From Tahibacter sp042701255 (GTDB lineage: Bacteria > Pseudomonadota > Gammaproteobacteria > Xanthomonadales > Rhodanobacteraceae), in the NCBI RefSeq assembly GCF_042701255.1, contig NZ_CP170554.1:4774001-4838000 (forward strand): a stretch of 64,000 nucleotides of DNA. Reading direction: 5' to 3'. A program made the position numbers and the translations under genes. A model generated the notes under the pieces. The model ran no database searches. It saw only the letters and a list, made by a program, of their open reading frames with translations, and was not told the DNA's origin. Below are positions 17,589 to 26,515 of this stretch, in pieces (positions within the stretch are counted from its first letter, which is position 1; the number at the start of each line of letters is the position of its first letter).

Positions 17589-17705
17589 GCGGTCTTTCCT
17601 CGTACTGGGCATCCCCTCCGGCCGTCGACTCTAGCCGATGCCCTTGCTAACGGCCTGTGATGCGGTTCGGATCCGCCGGACTCGACACGAGGCCGGAGCG
17701 CGATC

Positions 17706-18299
17706 TCAGATCACCGGTTCGCCGCGATAGTGGCGATGGGTGGCCAGATTCAGCAGCTCGCGATCTTCCGGCGTATCGCCGTAGGCATGGATGGCCGCGA
17801 AACGGCCGAGGTCGTAGTGCTCTCGCACGCGGCGCGCCTTTTCCGCAGCGACGCATTGCGCGCCGCGGTAGCGGCCGGTCAGGCGGCCGTCGCGTTGTTC
17901 CAGCGACGAGCAGAACAAGGTCAGTTCCTGCGCGCGGCACCAGGGCGCGAGGTAGGCATCGAACGCACCGGAAACGACGGCGATCGTGTCGCCGCGCTCG
18001 CGGTGCCACTGCAAGCGCGCCAGCGCCTGCGGCCGCAGCAGATCCGGCAGCACGCTCTGCGCGAATCGCTCGCCGGCCGCAGCGACGGCATCGGCGCGCA
18101 GGCCGCTCAACGCGAGACGCACGATCGTGGCGCGCGTGACGCTGCCGCTGATCCAGCCCAGGCGATAGCCCAGCACCAGCGGCGCGAACACGACGCTGCC
18201 GGCAACCACGCGCACCCGCGGCGTGACCGCGCGCAGGAACAGCGGAAAGGTCTCGCACTCGGTCAGGGTACCGTCGAAATCGAACAGGGCCAGATCCAT
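17706..18299 (-). CDS. HAD-superfamily IB phosphatase
   Basis: A 197-residue soluble enzyme. Motif I is FDFDGTLTE (Asp nucleophile and Asp acid/base near the N-terminus), motif II is VVSGAFDAY, and motif III/IV is EKARRV with AYGDTPEDRELL. These and the length match the HAD-IB group (SerB-like phosphoserine phosphatase and related HAD-IB hydrolases). The cap is a helical C1 type (residues about 15-95). The exact substrate cannot be told; a phosphorylated small molecule is expected. It stands alone. Confidence 0.85.
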   Translation of the reverse strand: MDLALFDFDGTLTECETFPLFLRAVTPRVRVVAGSVVFAPLVLGYRLGWISGSVTRATIVRLALSGLRADAVAAAGERFAQSVLPDLLRPQALARLQWHRERGDTIAVVSGAFDAYLAPWCRAQELTLFCSSLEQRDGRLTGRYRGAQCVAAEKARRVREHYDLGRFAAIHAYGDTPEDRELLNLATHRHYRGEPVI

Positions 18300-18581
18300 G
18301 GTGATCGTTCGTCGCGAAACGCCGCACGATAGCAGCCTGCGGCCGCGTGACCTTCACTGGCCGGATCTTCGCCGCGGCGTTCCGCAAACAGTCCTGAGGA
18401 TTCCGGCGGCATCCGACGCGATGCCTTTCGCGCGATACGCGCTGCCGCTCCTCGCCGCCGCGCTGTTGCAGGTCCTCGTGGCACCGCGTCCCGTACAAAG
18501 TCCCCGCGGAACTCCCCGGCCGTATTTACGGGACGGGACACTAGCCGCTAACGTGCCGGACCCGTCTTCGCGAGCGCCGCC

Positions 18582-19352
18582 GTGTTCAGAACCGCCATCG
18601 TCCGTCCGCCGGGCGCGAACTTCGCCGAGGGCCTGACCAGCGAGTCGCTGGGCCCGCCCGACATCGCACTCGCCCTGATCCAGCACGAGCGCTACTGCGC
18701 GGCGCTGGAACGCTGCGGACTGAAGCTGGTCCGCCTGCCGGCCGACCGGCACCATCCCGATGCCTGCTTCGTCGAAGACACGGCCGTGCTGCTGCCGCGT
18801 GGCAACGTGATCACGCGGCCCGGCGCCGACAGCCGCCGCGGCGAGGTCGAGGCGATTCGCGCGAGCCTCGACGAACAGGGCCTCGCGCTGCAGACCATCG
18901 ACGATCCGGGCACCGTCGACGGCGGCGACATCTGCGAAGCCGGCGAGCACGTGTTCATCGGCGTTTCGGCGCGCACCAATACCGCGGGCGCCGCACAGCT
19001 CGCGAGTCTGCTGCAGGCCGCCGGCTACACCACCCGTGTCGTCGACATCCGCGATACCTCCGGCATCCTGCACCTCAAGAGCGGCCTGAGCTGGCTCGGC
19101 GACGGCCGCCTGCTGCTGATCGATGCGCTCGCCGATCATCCCGCCTTCGCCGGCTACGAGCGCGTCCGCATCGAATCCGACGAAGCCTATGCGGCCAATG
19201 CGGTGCGCGTGAACGGTCATGTGCTCGTCGCCGCAGGCTACCCGCGCACGGCCGCACGATTGCGCGAGCTGGGCTATGCGCTGATCGAACTCGACATGAG
19301 CGAGTTCCGCAAAATGGACGGCGGCCTGAGCTGCCTGTCGCTGCGTTATTGA
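18582..19352 (+). CDS. dimethylarginine dimethylaminohydrolase (DDAH)-like
   Basis: 256 residues of the guanidine-modifying-enzyme superfamily. Visible features: FVEDTAVLLP (substrate-binding Glu/Asp), TVDGGDI, HLKSGLSWLG with catalytic His164, and C-terminal GLSCLSLRY with the nucleophile Cys251. This arrangement and length match DDAH, which converts N-omega-methylated arginines to citrulline plus methylamines; the related citrullinases and arginine deiminases are longer or have other loops. The frame starts at an ATG about 280 bp after the divergent HAD gene. Confidence 0.88.
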   Translation: MFRTAIVRPPGANFAEGLTSESLGPPDIALALIQHERYCAALERCGLKLVRLPADRHHPDACFVEDTAVLLPRGNVITRPGADSRRGEVEAIRASLDEQGLALQTIDDPGTVDGGDICEAGEHVFIGVSARTNTAGAAQLASLLQAAGYTTRVVDIRDTSGILHLKSGLSWLGDGRLLLIDALADHPAFAGYERVRIESDEAYAANAVRVNGHVLVAAGYPRTAARLRELGYALIELDMSEFRKMDGGLSCLSLRY

Positions 19353-19443
19353 ATCCGATGATCGCCGCGCGACCACCGTGCCGCCGGCACCGGCGATCGC
19401 TGCCACCCTACGACCACTACCGCCATCTGCCGAGGAATCGCGC

Positions 19444-19950
19444 ATGACCCTGGTTGCCGAAACCGAACGCCTGCGCCTGCATCAGTTCGACGCCGACGAT
19501 GCCGCGTTCATCCTGCAGCTCGTCAACGAACCGGCCTGGCTCGAATTCATCGGCGACAAAGGCGTGCGTACGCTCGACGACGCGCGCGCCTACATCGCAA
19601 ACGGTCCGGTCGCGATGTATCAGCGCCACGGCTACGGCCTGTATCGCGTCGTGCTCAAGGACAGCGGGGAATCGATCGGCATGTGCGGGCTGGTCCGGCG
19701 CGACACCCTGCCCGACGCCGACATCGGCTATGCCTTCCTGCCGCCGCACTGGGGCCGCGGCTATGCCGAGGAAGCCGCCCGCGCGACCGTGGATCATGCA
19801 CGCCGCCTCGGCCTGCCGCGGCTGCTCGCGATCGTCACGCCGACGAACCAGCGCTCGATACGGCTGCTGGAGAAACTCGACCTGCGCTTCGAGCGCGAGA
19901 TCGACACGCCGACCGCCGCTTCCACTGCGGTCTATGCGCGCGATCTGTAA
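19444..19950 (+). CDS. GNAT-family N-acetyltransferase (RimJ/RimL-like)
   Basis: 168 residues from the ATG at 19444, preceded by GAGGAA; a longer in-frame start at 19378 lacks support. The beginning TERLRLHQFDADDAAFI and the acetyl-CoA loop region HWGRGYAEEAARATVDHA are typical of Acetyltransf_3 members. The end LLEKLDLRFEREI completes the fold. Substrate unknown: a protein N-terminus or a small amine. It lies ~90 bp after the DDAH-like gene and may share its transcript. Confidence 0.85.
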   Translation: MTLVAETERLRLHQFDADDAAFILQLVNEPAWLEFIGDKGVRTLDDARAYIANGPVAMYQRHGYGLYRVVLKDSGESIGMCGLVRRDTLPDADIGYAFLPPHWGRGYAEEAARATVDHARRLGLPRLLAIVTPTNQRSIRLLEKLDLRFEREIDTPTAASTAVYARDL

Positions 19951-20129
19951 TCCGGCCGCCGCACGACAACGACAGCCATGGCGCTCTACACACCGTCTGC
20001 AGCCGAGTGCCGCCGCCCCGCGACGCGCGCGCTCCGCGTGGCCTGCACCCGCTTCAGTCCGGACGTGTTGCCGGCAACAGCGACCGCACCGTTGACGATC
20101 CGCAGCGACATCCGCTCAGGGAGCCTCCG

Positions 20130-20507
20130 ATGAAAAATTCCCGTCTGCTGTTGTTGCTGGCCACACTCGGCGGCGCGCTCGCCGTGGCCTGCGGCGCGTT
20201 CGGCGCGCATGCCTTGCGCGCGAGCTTCGACGCGGGCCAGCTCGCGCTGTGGCAGACCGCGGTCAGCTATCTGTTCTGGCACGTGCTCGCGGCGCTGTTC
20301 GCCGCCCGCCATGCGGAAACCGCCGGAGCGCGCGGCAGCGCAATCGCCGCCATGCTGTTCCTCGCCGGCAGCGCGGTGTTCTCGCTGACCCTGTTCGGCC
20401 TCGCGCTCGGCGCGCCGCGCTGGTTCGGCGCGATCACGCCGCTGGGCGGCACTGCGCTGATCGCCGGCTGGCTCGTACTGGGCTGGACGGTCTGGCGGCG
20501 GCGCTGA
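20130..20507 (+). CDS. DUF423 (YgdD-type) small membrane protein
   Basis: 125 residues starting MKNSRLLLLLATLGG at 20130 with a GGGAG ribosome site. Four hydrophobic segments are visible (about 5-27, 42-60, 68-90, 97-120). The sequence AFGAHALR is the DUF423 signature. Members are inner-membrane proteins of unknown function. Length is normal for the family. Confidence 0.88.
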   Translation: MKNSRLLLLLATLGGALAVACGAFGAHALRASFDAGQLALWQTAVSYLFWHVLAALFAARHAETAGARGSAIAAMLFLAGSAVFSLTLFGLALGAPRWFGAITPLGGTALIAGWLVLGWTVWRRR

Positions 20508-21138
20508 CGAGGCTCATGCCGCGGCGCCGGATATGCGGGTTCGCGCTGGCTGGCGAGAGGTCTTCACGCTGCGCAGCGTGAACGGAGAACGACGAAAGAA
20601 TCCGCACGCCCGGTTGCAGCCGGACGCACGGATCTCGGGGGAAAACCGCTGAACGGCATGAAAGCCTGCGCCGTCCCTGGCGCCTTGCCTCCGATCCAAT
20701 CTGCCGCAAGGCCCTGCGGCCCTGCAACGCTGTACCGCGCGACGGTTCGCAACGATCGGCGGCGCACAGACATCCCCGCAGCCGTAGAACGGCCACGATG
20801 CGCACTGTCGATGGAGGTATTGCGAGCGTCCGCGCGGCGGCAGCGGACGGACGGCATCTTAGCCAGGGATGATGCAATGCACAATACGAATTTATTGCAT
20901 CTTTGTGCATAAGCAAAAGCGGTGCAGGGCGGATGCGTCGATGTTCGATACCCCTATGCAGCGCAAGCGCCGGTGCCGGTACGGGCCAGCGCGCGGCCGC
21001 CGCGGCGCCGGTTGAAAATGACGCTCCGATTACAACCGCATCGGCGGCACGGCGCGGCCGATCGACTGCAATCTGCGCAACCGGCCGCGACGACGGCCGC
21101 AAGACCATGATCGTTGCGGCGCGCGACGCAGCGGCGGA
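20508..21138. other. convergent intergenic region with two interleaved dyads, no gene
   Basis: 630 bp between convergent genes. No credible coding frame. At 20872-20910 there is an AT-rich patch with two overlapping inverted repeats: ATGCAAT (20872-20878) with ATTGCAT (20894-20900), and ATGCACAA (20877-20884) with TTGTGCAT (20903-20910). This could be a protein-binding site or an RNA hairpin; no associated gene explains it. Confidence 0.45.
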
Positions 21139-22353
21139 TTACTTCCCTGCCGGTTTCTTCGCCTCGGCCTTCCTGTCTTGGATCGGCTTGAGGAAATCGT
21201 CGACGCTCTTGTCGAAACTCGCCGCCTTGTAGGCCGGCAGCACGAAGGTCCAGCCGCTGAAGCGCCGGCTCAGCTCGGCGACTTCCGCATCGACGGCCGC
21301 GCTGCGTTCGGCCTTGTCCTTGGCCGGGTCGGCCACGGCGACCGGCGGCGGCGCCGTCGGCTTCGCCGCATCGGCGCCGGCAGCGGCCTGCTGCGCGTCC
21401 CAGTCGGCCTTGGCTTTGGCCTGGGCCGCGCTCAGCGCCGCATCGAATGCGGCGTCGTCCTTGCGCGCCTGGAACTGCGCACGGAACGTGTCGTTCTGCT
21501 TCCAGCCGACGAGTTCGACGACGACGCCGTCGAAGCTCGCGAATGACGCGCGATAGACCTTGCCGTCGGCCGGCGGCGACGCCTCGCCTGCGGGCAGCAC
21601 GTCGTCGAAGTTCAGGCCGGCCAGGGTCGTCGCCTCGCCGTTCGCGGCGAATTCCGAGGACGGCTCGCGGCCCTTGGGCAGATCGGCCACGACGTAATTC
21701 GCGTCATCGGACTTTGCCTTGAACACGCGCACGGCCTTGCCGTCGGGACGGCTCCAGGCGACTTCGCGCACGCGCGTGGCCGGCAGGTCGACGATACGCT
21801 TGTCGAGCCAGTTCGCCGCGGTCTTGTCCGGGATCAGATTGCCCTTGGCCAGCCAGCTCTGCTTGTCACCGGCACGGCGCAGATAGGTCGCATCCGCGCG
21901 CGAATTCATGATGCCGACGATGAGCTGTGCCGGCTGCGGCAGGCCGTCGATCGCGATCAGCAACCCCTTGGCGTCGGCTGCGCCGATGTCGCTGACGCCG
22001 ATCTCCGCATAGCGCTGCTCGTTCGCGGTCTTCTGCTCGATCAGCCGCGACTGGCTCAGCCGCAGCAGGAATTCGCGCACCTTGCCCGCATCGGCGCGAT
22101 AGCCGGATTTTTCCTTGAGGCCCCAGCCCTGCCCGTTCTTCTCCAGGGTGGCGATGAGCTTCTGGCCCGGTCCGGTCACGCTGATGCGCGTGACGTCGTT
22201 GAGGTGTTCGGCCAGACCCGGCAGCGCAACGCCTGCGCCCTGCGCCGCGTCGGCGACGGGCTTGCGCGACAGGCTGATGCCGGCGGCGATCACGATCGCC
22301 GCGGCCGCGGCGATGCCGAGGCCGACGACGGTGCGGGAATTCATGTGGTTCAT
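21139..22353 (-). CDS. DUF4340 protein of the Gld-like ABC operon
   Basis: 404 residues starting MNHMNSRTVVGLG at 22353, with an N-terminal transmembrane helix (about 5-27) and a large periplasmic part. The central LTGPGQKLIATLEK-like region and KSGYRADAGKVREFLLRLSQ are typical of DUF4340, found beside GldG/ABC-2 genes. The last ~110 residues are Ala/Lys-rich, then a helical tail. Last gene of a four-gene operon (ATPase, permease, GldG-like, this). It likely works with the GldG-like subunit outside the membrane; substrate unknown. Confidence 0.8.
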   Translation of the reverse strand: MNHMNSRTVVGLGIAAAAAIVIAAGISLSRKPVADAAQGAGVALPGLAEHLNDVTRISVTGPGQKLIATLEKNGQGWGLKEKSGYRADAGKVREFLLRLSQSRLIEQKTANEQRYAEIGVSDIGAADAKGLLIAIDGLPQPAQLIVGIMNSRADATYLRRAGDKQSWLAKGNLIPDKTAANWLDKRIVDLPATRVREVAWSRPDGKAVRVFKAKSDDANYVVADLPKGREPSSEFAANGEATTLAGLNFDDVLPAGEASPPADGKVYRASFASFDGVVVELVGWKQNDTFRAQFQARKDDAAFDAALSAAQAKAKADWDAQQAAAGADAAKPTAPPPVAVADPAKDKAERSAAVDAEVAELSRRFSGWTFVLPAYKAASFDKSVDDFLKPIQDRKAEAKKPAGK

Positions 22354-22447
22354 AGGTGCTACCCGTGAAAATTCTGGTCGATGTCCGCATCGCGGCAGAT
22401 CCCGCATGCCGTGTCATACACGGCATGCGGGATCACGATCACTTCGC

Positions 22448-24319
22448 TCAGCGGTTCTCGCGCCGCGCCTTCCAGCCGACGAAGCCCAGCGCCGCGACGA
22501 TCAGCAGCAGCGGCACGAGCAGGATGTTGATGAACTTCAACCGCGTGCCCAGCGACTCGATGTCGGCGTCGAGCTGGCGGCGCACTTCGCGCAGCTGCTT
22601 GCGGATCTCCACCTTGCGCTTGAGGAAGTTGTCGAGCTCGGACTTCTGCTCGGCCGACAGCACCATGGCCTGGTCCTGGCTCTTGGCGCTCTGCAGTTCG
22701 GTCAGCTTGCGCTCGGTGTCGCTGAGCTCCTGCTGCAGCTGCTTTTCCTTGCGCCGGAAGCTGTCGTCGGCCTGGCGCTTGAGTTCGGCGACCTTCGTGA
22801 ACGGCCGCTGCGACGTCGCGCGGCCGCGGATCGAGATCAGGTCCGAATCGCCGGCGAGGTTGTCGACCGCGTTGACGACGAGATCGCCGTTGTTCGCAAA
22901 CGCGTTCAGCACTTTCTGGCCGAAGAAGTTCTGCACTTCGGCCCAGAGGCGGTCGCTGAGGATGTCGGTGTCGGCGAACACGACGATGGCGTTCTTCTCC
23001 TTGGCCTGCGCCAGGTGACCTTCATCCTTGCGCTCGGGGAACGCGGTGTTGAACTGGCCTTCGAGACGCGCGGCGAGCACGAACGGCTGACCGGTGGGCT
23101 GGAAGTCGGCGAGCAGGCTGGACGGATCGGCGAGCAGTTTCAGCCGCTCGGTCGGCACGCTCATGGACTGGTCCGAGGACTGGATCAGCGGCACGAGTTT
23201 CGACGTGGTGTCCTTGGCGAGTTCCAGGTAGCCGACGGTCGACATGTTGATCGAATCGAGGTTCGCCGTGATCACGTCGTCGCTGCTGAGATCCTTGCGC
23301 GCGAAGCCGAGGATCGCCGGATGCCGCACGGGCGGCGAGTTCTGCGCGAGGCTGATCTGCAGCGCATGGGCGCGGTCGAGCACGACCTTGTCGTGGGCGT
23401 ATTCCAGGCCCCAGGCCTTGAACAGCTTCGACAGGTCCGAGGATTTGTCGGCGAGCAGCGCGGCCTGCGGATTCTGCGGATCGGCGGCCGACTGGTCCTG
23501 CTCGGCTTCGGGATCGACGAACACGAGCAGATGTCCGCCGCGCAGCACGAACTGGTCCAGCGCATACAGCACGTCGTCGCCGAGCTCCTTGGGATGCACG
23601 AGCACGACGACGTTGATGTCGCTGTCGATGCGCTTGAGCGCCGCGGTATTGAGCTGGCGCACGTCGAAGAACTGGCCGAGCTCGCCGTAGACGGCCCAGG
23701 GCTCGCGCATCTGCCGCGTGGCCGGATCGAAGCCCGCGCTCATCGGCAGGCTGCTGATGAAACCGACGGCCGGCTTCTTGTTCGAGGCCAGATCGTGGAT
23801 CAGCTTGGCGATGTCGTATTCGGCGAGATTCTCGCGGCTGGGGTCGAACAGCGGGATCTTCGCTTCGCCGTTCGTGGAATTGCTGCCGTAGACGCCGAGA
23901 AACACGCTTTCGCCGGCAGGTCCGAACGGCAGTCCCTGGATGCCCGAGGCGACGGCGTTGTCCTCGTCCTCGGAATAGGCGACGGGATCGACGACCTTGA
24001 GATGCACCTTGCCGGCCGAGCGCGCGGCGATTTCCTCGAGCAGCTCGCGCACGCGCGGGTAGTAGGCGCGCAGCGTGCGTGCGCTGAGATTGTCGGTGTC
24101 GGCCGTGCCGCGGTCGGAGAAATACAGGGTCAGCTGGATCGGCTCTTCGAGCTTGCCGAGCAGGCTGCGCGTTCCGGGCGACAGGGTGTAGAGATCGTTT
24201 TCGGTCAGGTCGACGCGCGCGCCGCGGAACAGCAGGTTGCTGACGAGGATGACCGCGACGAACAGCGCGGCGAGGATCAGCAGCGCACTGCCGGTCAGAG
24301 TCTTGCGATTGAATGCCAT
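22448..24319 (-). CDS. GldG-like ABC transporter auxiliary protein
   Basis: 623 residues. A transmembrane helix at about 10-32, then the ABC_transp_aux domain (VDLTENDLYTLSPGTRSLL, EEPIQLTLYFSDRG, then KPAVGFISSLPMS and VLVHPKELGDDVLYALDQFVLRGGHLLVFVDPEA). A coiled coil rich in Arg/Lys/Glu follows (about 520-590) and a C-terminal transmembrane helix (about 592-612). This is the normal architecture of the GldG family. In Bacteroidetes GldAFG is tied to gliding; in proteobacteria the role is unknown. Confidence 0.88.
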   Translation of the reverse strand: MAFNRKTLTGSALLILAALFVAVILVSNLLFRGARVDLTENDLYTLSPGTRSLLGKLEEPIQLTLYFSDRGTADTDNLSARTLRAYYPRVRELLEEIAARSAGKVHLKVVDPVAYSEDEDNAVASGIQGLPFGPAGESVFLGVYGSNSTNGEAKIPLFDPSRENLAEYDIAKLIHDLASNKKPAVGFISSLPMSAGFDPATRQMREPWAVYGELGQFFDVRQLNTAALKRIDSDINVVVLVHPKELGDDVLYALDQFVLRGGHLLVFVDPEAEQDQSAADPQNPQAALLADKSSDLSKLFKAWGLEYAHDKVVLDRAHALQISLAQNSPPVRHPAILGFARKDLSSDDVITANLDSINMSTVGYLELAKDTTSKLVPLIQSSDQSMSVPTERLKLLADPSSLLADFQPTGQPFVLAARLEGQFNTAFPERKDEGHLAQAKEKNAIVVFADTDILSDRLWAEVQNFFGQKVLNAFANNGDLVVNAVDNLAGDSDLISIRGRATSQRPFTKVAELKRQADDSFRRKEKQLQQELSDTERKLTELQSAKSQDQAMVLSAEQKSELDNFLKRKVEIRKQLREVRRQLDADIESLGTRLKFINILLVPLLLIVAALGFVGWKARRENR

Positions 24320-24332
24320 GGCGGTTCCTTCC

Positions 24333-25067
24333 TCAGTCGGCCTTCTTCAGATCGATCACGATCGCCGTCGCGTACAGCCAGGCGGCGATGGTCAGCGCGA
24401 AATAGATCAGGTCGCGCAGATCGATCACGCCCTTGGAAATCGCCTGGAAATGCGTGAACAGGCTCAGGCCCGCGATCGCATCGACGATGCCTTGCGGCAG
24501 GAACGACTGGAAGAAGCCGAGCACCAGCGGGAAGCCGGCCATCAGCAGCAGGAAGCAGATCACCACGGTCAGGATGAACGCGACGACCTGGTTGCGCGTG
24601 GCCGCCGACAGGCAGGAGCCGATCGCGAGGAACGCGCCGGCCATCAGCAGACTGCCGAGATAGCTCGCGACGATGACGCCGTTGTCCGGATCGCCGAGGT
24701 AATTGACCGTGATCCAGATCGGAAACGTCAGCGCGAGCGCGATGCCGACGAAGGCCCAGGCGGCGAGGAATTTCGCGAACACCGCCTGCCACATCGTGAT
24801 CGGCAGGGTCAGCAGCAGTTCGATCGTGCCGCTCTTGCGCTCCTCGGCCCAGAGCCGCATCGCGATGGCCGGCACGAGGAACAGATAGAGCCAGGGATGG
24901 AAGCCGAAGAACGGCTGCAGGTCGGCGCGGCCGCGTTCGTAGAACTCGCCGTAGTAGAAGGTCAGCGCACCGGCCAGGATCAGGAAGATGACGATGAAGA
25001 CGTAGGCCACCGGCGTGGCGAAATAGCTCGCGAGCTCGCGGCGGAAGACGGTCCTTACCGGATTCAT
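24333..25067 (-). CDS. ABC-2 type permease (GldF-like)
   Basis: 244 residues with six hydrophobic segments. It starts MNPVRTVFRRELASYFATPVAYVF, the usual beginning of ABC-2 permeases of this type (PVAYVFI...). The motif ERKSGTIELLLTLPI is the coupling helix that meets the ATPase. The start overlaps the ATPase gene by 4 bases (ATGA), showing coupling. It forms the membrane channel of the Gld-like complex. Confidence 0.9.
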   Translation of the reverse strand: MNPVRTVFRRELASYFATPVAYVFIVIFLILAGALTFYYGEFYERGRADLQPFFGFHPWLYLFLVPAIAMRLWAEERKSGTIELLLTLPITMWQAVFAKFLAAWAFVGIALALTFPIWITVNYLGDPDNGVIVASYLGSLLMAGAFLAIGSCLSAATRNQVVAFILTVVICFLLLMAGFPLVLGFFQSFLPQGIVDAIAGLSLFTHFQAISKGVIDLRDLIYFALTIAAWLYATAIVIDLKKAD

Positions 25068-25999
25068 GCGCGAGCCTCCGCATTCGGCTGGGTGATGGTG
25101 CGGAACACCTCATCCAGTCGGCCGGCTTCGAGCTGGAGCTGGCTGACCTCGACACCCTGCGCCTTGAGCACTTCGCTGATCGGCACGAAGATCGCGCGGC
25201 CTTTCTTGGGAATCGCGGTGATGCGGTGATCCTGCGGATCGATCTCGATGCTGTCGATGTCGGCGACGCGGGCCAGCGCCTCGCGCGCGGCGCCGGTGTT
25301 GACGGCGATCAGCGATACCGCGCCGTGATAGCGCGAGCGCGCTTCGAGCTCGCCCGGCGTGGAGTCGGCGAGCAGGCGGCCGCCGGCGATGATGACCGCG
25401 CGCGTGCAGACCGCATGCACTTCCTCGAGGATGTGCGTGGAAATGACGATGATCTTCTCGGCCGACATCGCGTTGATCAGCGCGCGGACCTCGTGCTTCT
25501 GGTTCGGATCGAGACCGTCGGTGGGCTCGTCGAGGATCAGCGCCGGCGGATCGTGCAGGATGGCCTGAGCCAGGCCGACGCGGCGCTTGAAGCCCTTCGA
25601 CAAGGTATCGATCGGCTGGGCCAGCACGGATTCGAGCTGCAGCCGGCCGATCACGTCGTCGATGCGCCGCTTCTTGTGCTCGCCGACGAGGTTGCGCAGA
25701 TCGGCGACGAATTCGAGGAACGCGCGCGGCGTCATCTCGCCGTAGCTCGGTGCGCCTTCGGGCAGATAGCCCAGCGCGCGCTTGGCCTCGATGGGCTGGC
25801 TCTCCACGTCGTAGCCGCAGACCTTGGCGCTGCCGGCGGTCGGTGCGAGGAAGCCCGCGATCATCTTCATCGTCGTGGACTTGCCGGCGCCGTTGGGACC
25901 GAGGAAGCCGAGCACCTGACCCGGCTCGACCCGGAACGAAATGCCGTCGACCGCCGTGAAATGGCCGTAGCGTTTCGTGAGCTCTGAGGTTTCTATCAT
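25064..25999 (-). CDS. ABC transporter ATP-binding protein (GldA-like)
   Basis: 311 residues from the ATG at 25999 (MIETSELTKRYG). Walker A GPNGAGKST, Q-loop region GYLPEGAPSYGEMT, signature LSKGFKRRVGLAQAI, Walker B ALILDEPTDGLD and switch ISTHILEEV are all intact. The C-terminal ~80 residues are the usual regulatory extension of drug/lipid-type ATPases. First gene of the operon with permease, GldG-like and DUF4340 proteins. Confidence 0.92.
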   Translation of the reverse strand: MIETSELTKRYGHFTAVDGISFRVEPGQVLGFLGPNGAGKSTTMKMIAGFLAPTAGSAKVCGYDVESQPIEAKRALGYLPEGAPSYGEMTPRAFLEFVADLRNLVGEHKKRRIDDVIGRLQLESVLAQPIDTLSKGFKRRVGLAQAILHDPPALILDEPTDGLDPNQKHEVRALINAMSAEKIIVISTHILEEVHAVCTRAVIIAGGRLLADSTPGELEARSRYHGAVSLIAVNTGAAREALARVADIDSIEIDPQDHRITAIPKKGRAIFVPISEVLKAQGVEVSQLQLEAGRLDEVFRTITQPNAEARA

Positions 26000-26444
26000 C
26001 GTCTCGTCACCGTACGTCTGAAATGCCAACCGCTCCCCTGCGCCGCGCCGGGACGGCACGCAGGTCGGCAACGGTATCGTGGACCGGCCCGGCGACAGCC
26101 GCGGCCGGCGCGAACGTCCGCGCAACGCCGCCGGCGCGACGGGGCGCTGCAGCGGGACGGACGGGAACGCGTCGGAATGTACCGCAAAGCCGCGGGAAAG
26201 TTCCCGCACAGCGCCGCGTGCAGGAGGTGACGTGCGCGCTGCACTCGCACGTCGCCTGCTCGAGACAGGCCCGGGCACGACGCGCCCGAGCGGCGCTTCC
26301 AGAAAGAGCTCGAGGCCCCATGAGCGAGGCCGACGCAGCGCAGGCTGCGCGATCGTCAGCTGGGGCGCCATGCGAAGCTTTCGCCCACGACAAGGTCGGC
26401 GATCCGTTCCCGCCGGAAGCTCCGGTCTGAGCGACCGCGCAAAG
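26000..26444. other. intergenic region upstream of the Gld-like operon, no gene seen
   Basis: About 445 bp of GC-rich sequence. Several long overlapping frames exist on both strands but none has a ribosome site or recognisable protein. It should hold the promoter of the minus-strand ABC operon, which could not be placed. Confidence 0.4.
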
Positions 26445-26472
26445 AAAACCCCGCGGCAAGCCGCGGGGTTTT
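26445..26472. terminator. bidirectional rho-independent terminator
   Basis: A perfect 12-bp stem AAAACCCCGCGG / CCGCGGGGTTTT with loop CAAG. It has runs of A and T on both sides, so it can act on either strand. It lies 43 bp after the stop of the minus-strand SRPBCC gene (26516). Confidence 0.9.
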
Positions 26473-26515
26473 CATCGGATTCGCTGTGTGCCGGGCGGAA
26501 TGCCCCGGCCGGCGA

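Noticed and set aside
20434..21108. 224-codon minus-strand frame between DUF423 and DUF4340 genes
   Set aside because: It overlaps the DUF423 gene, has no family resemblance and shows low-complexity Arg/Ala composition.
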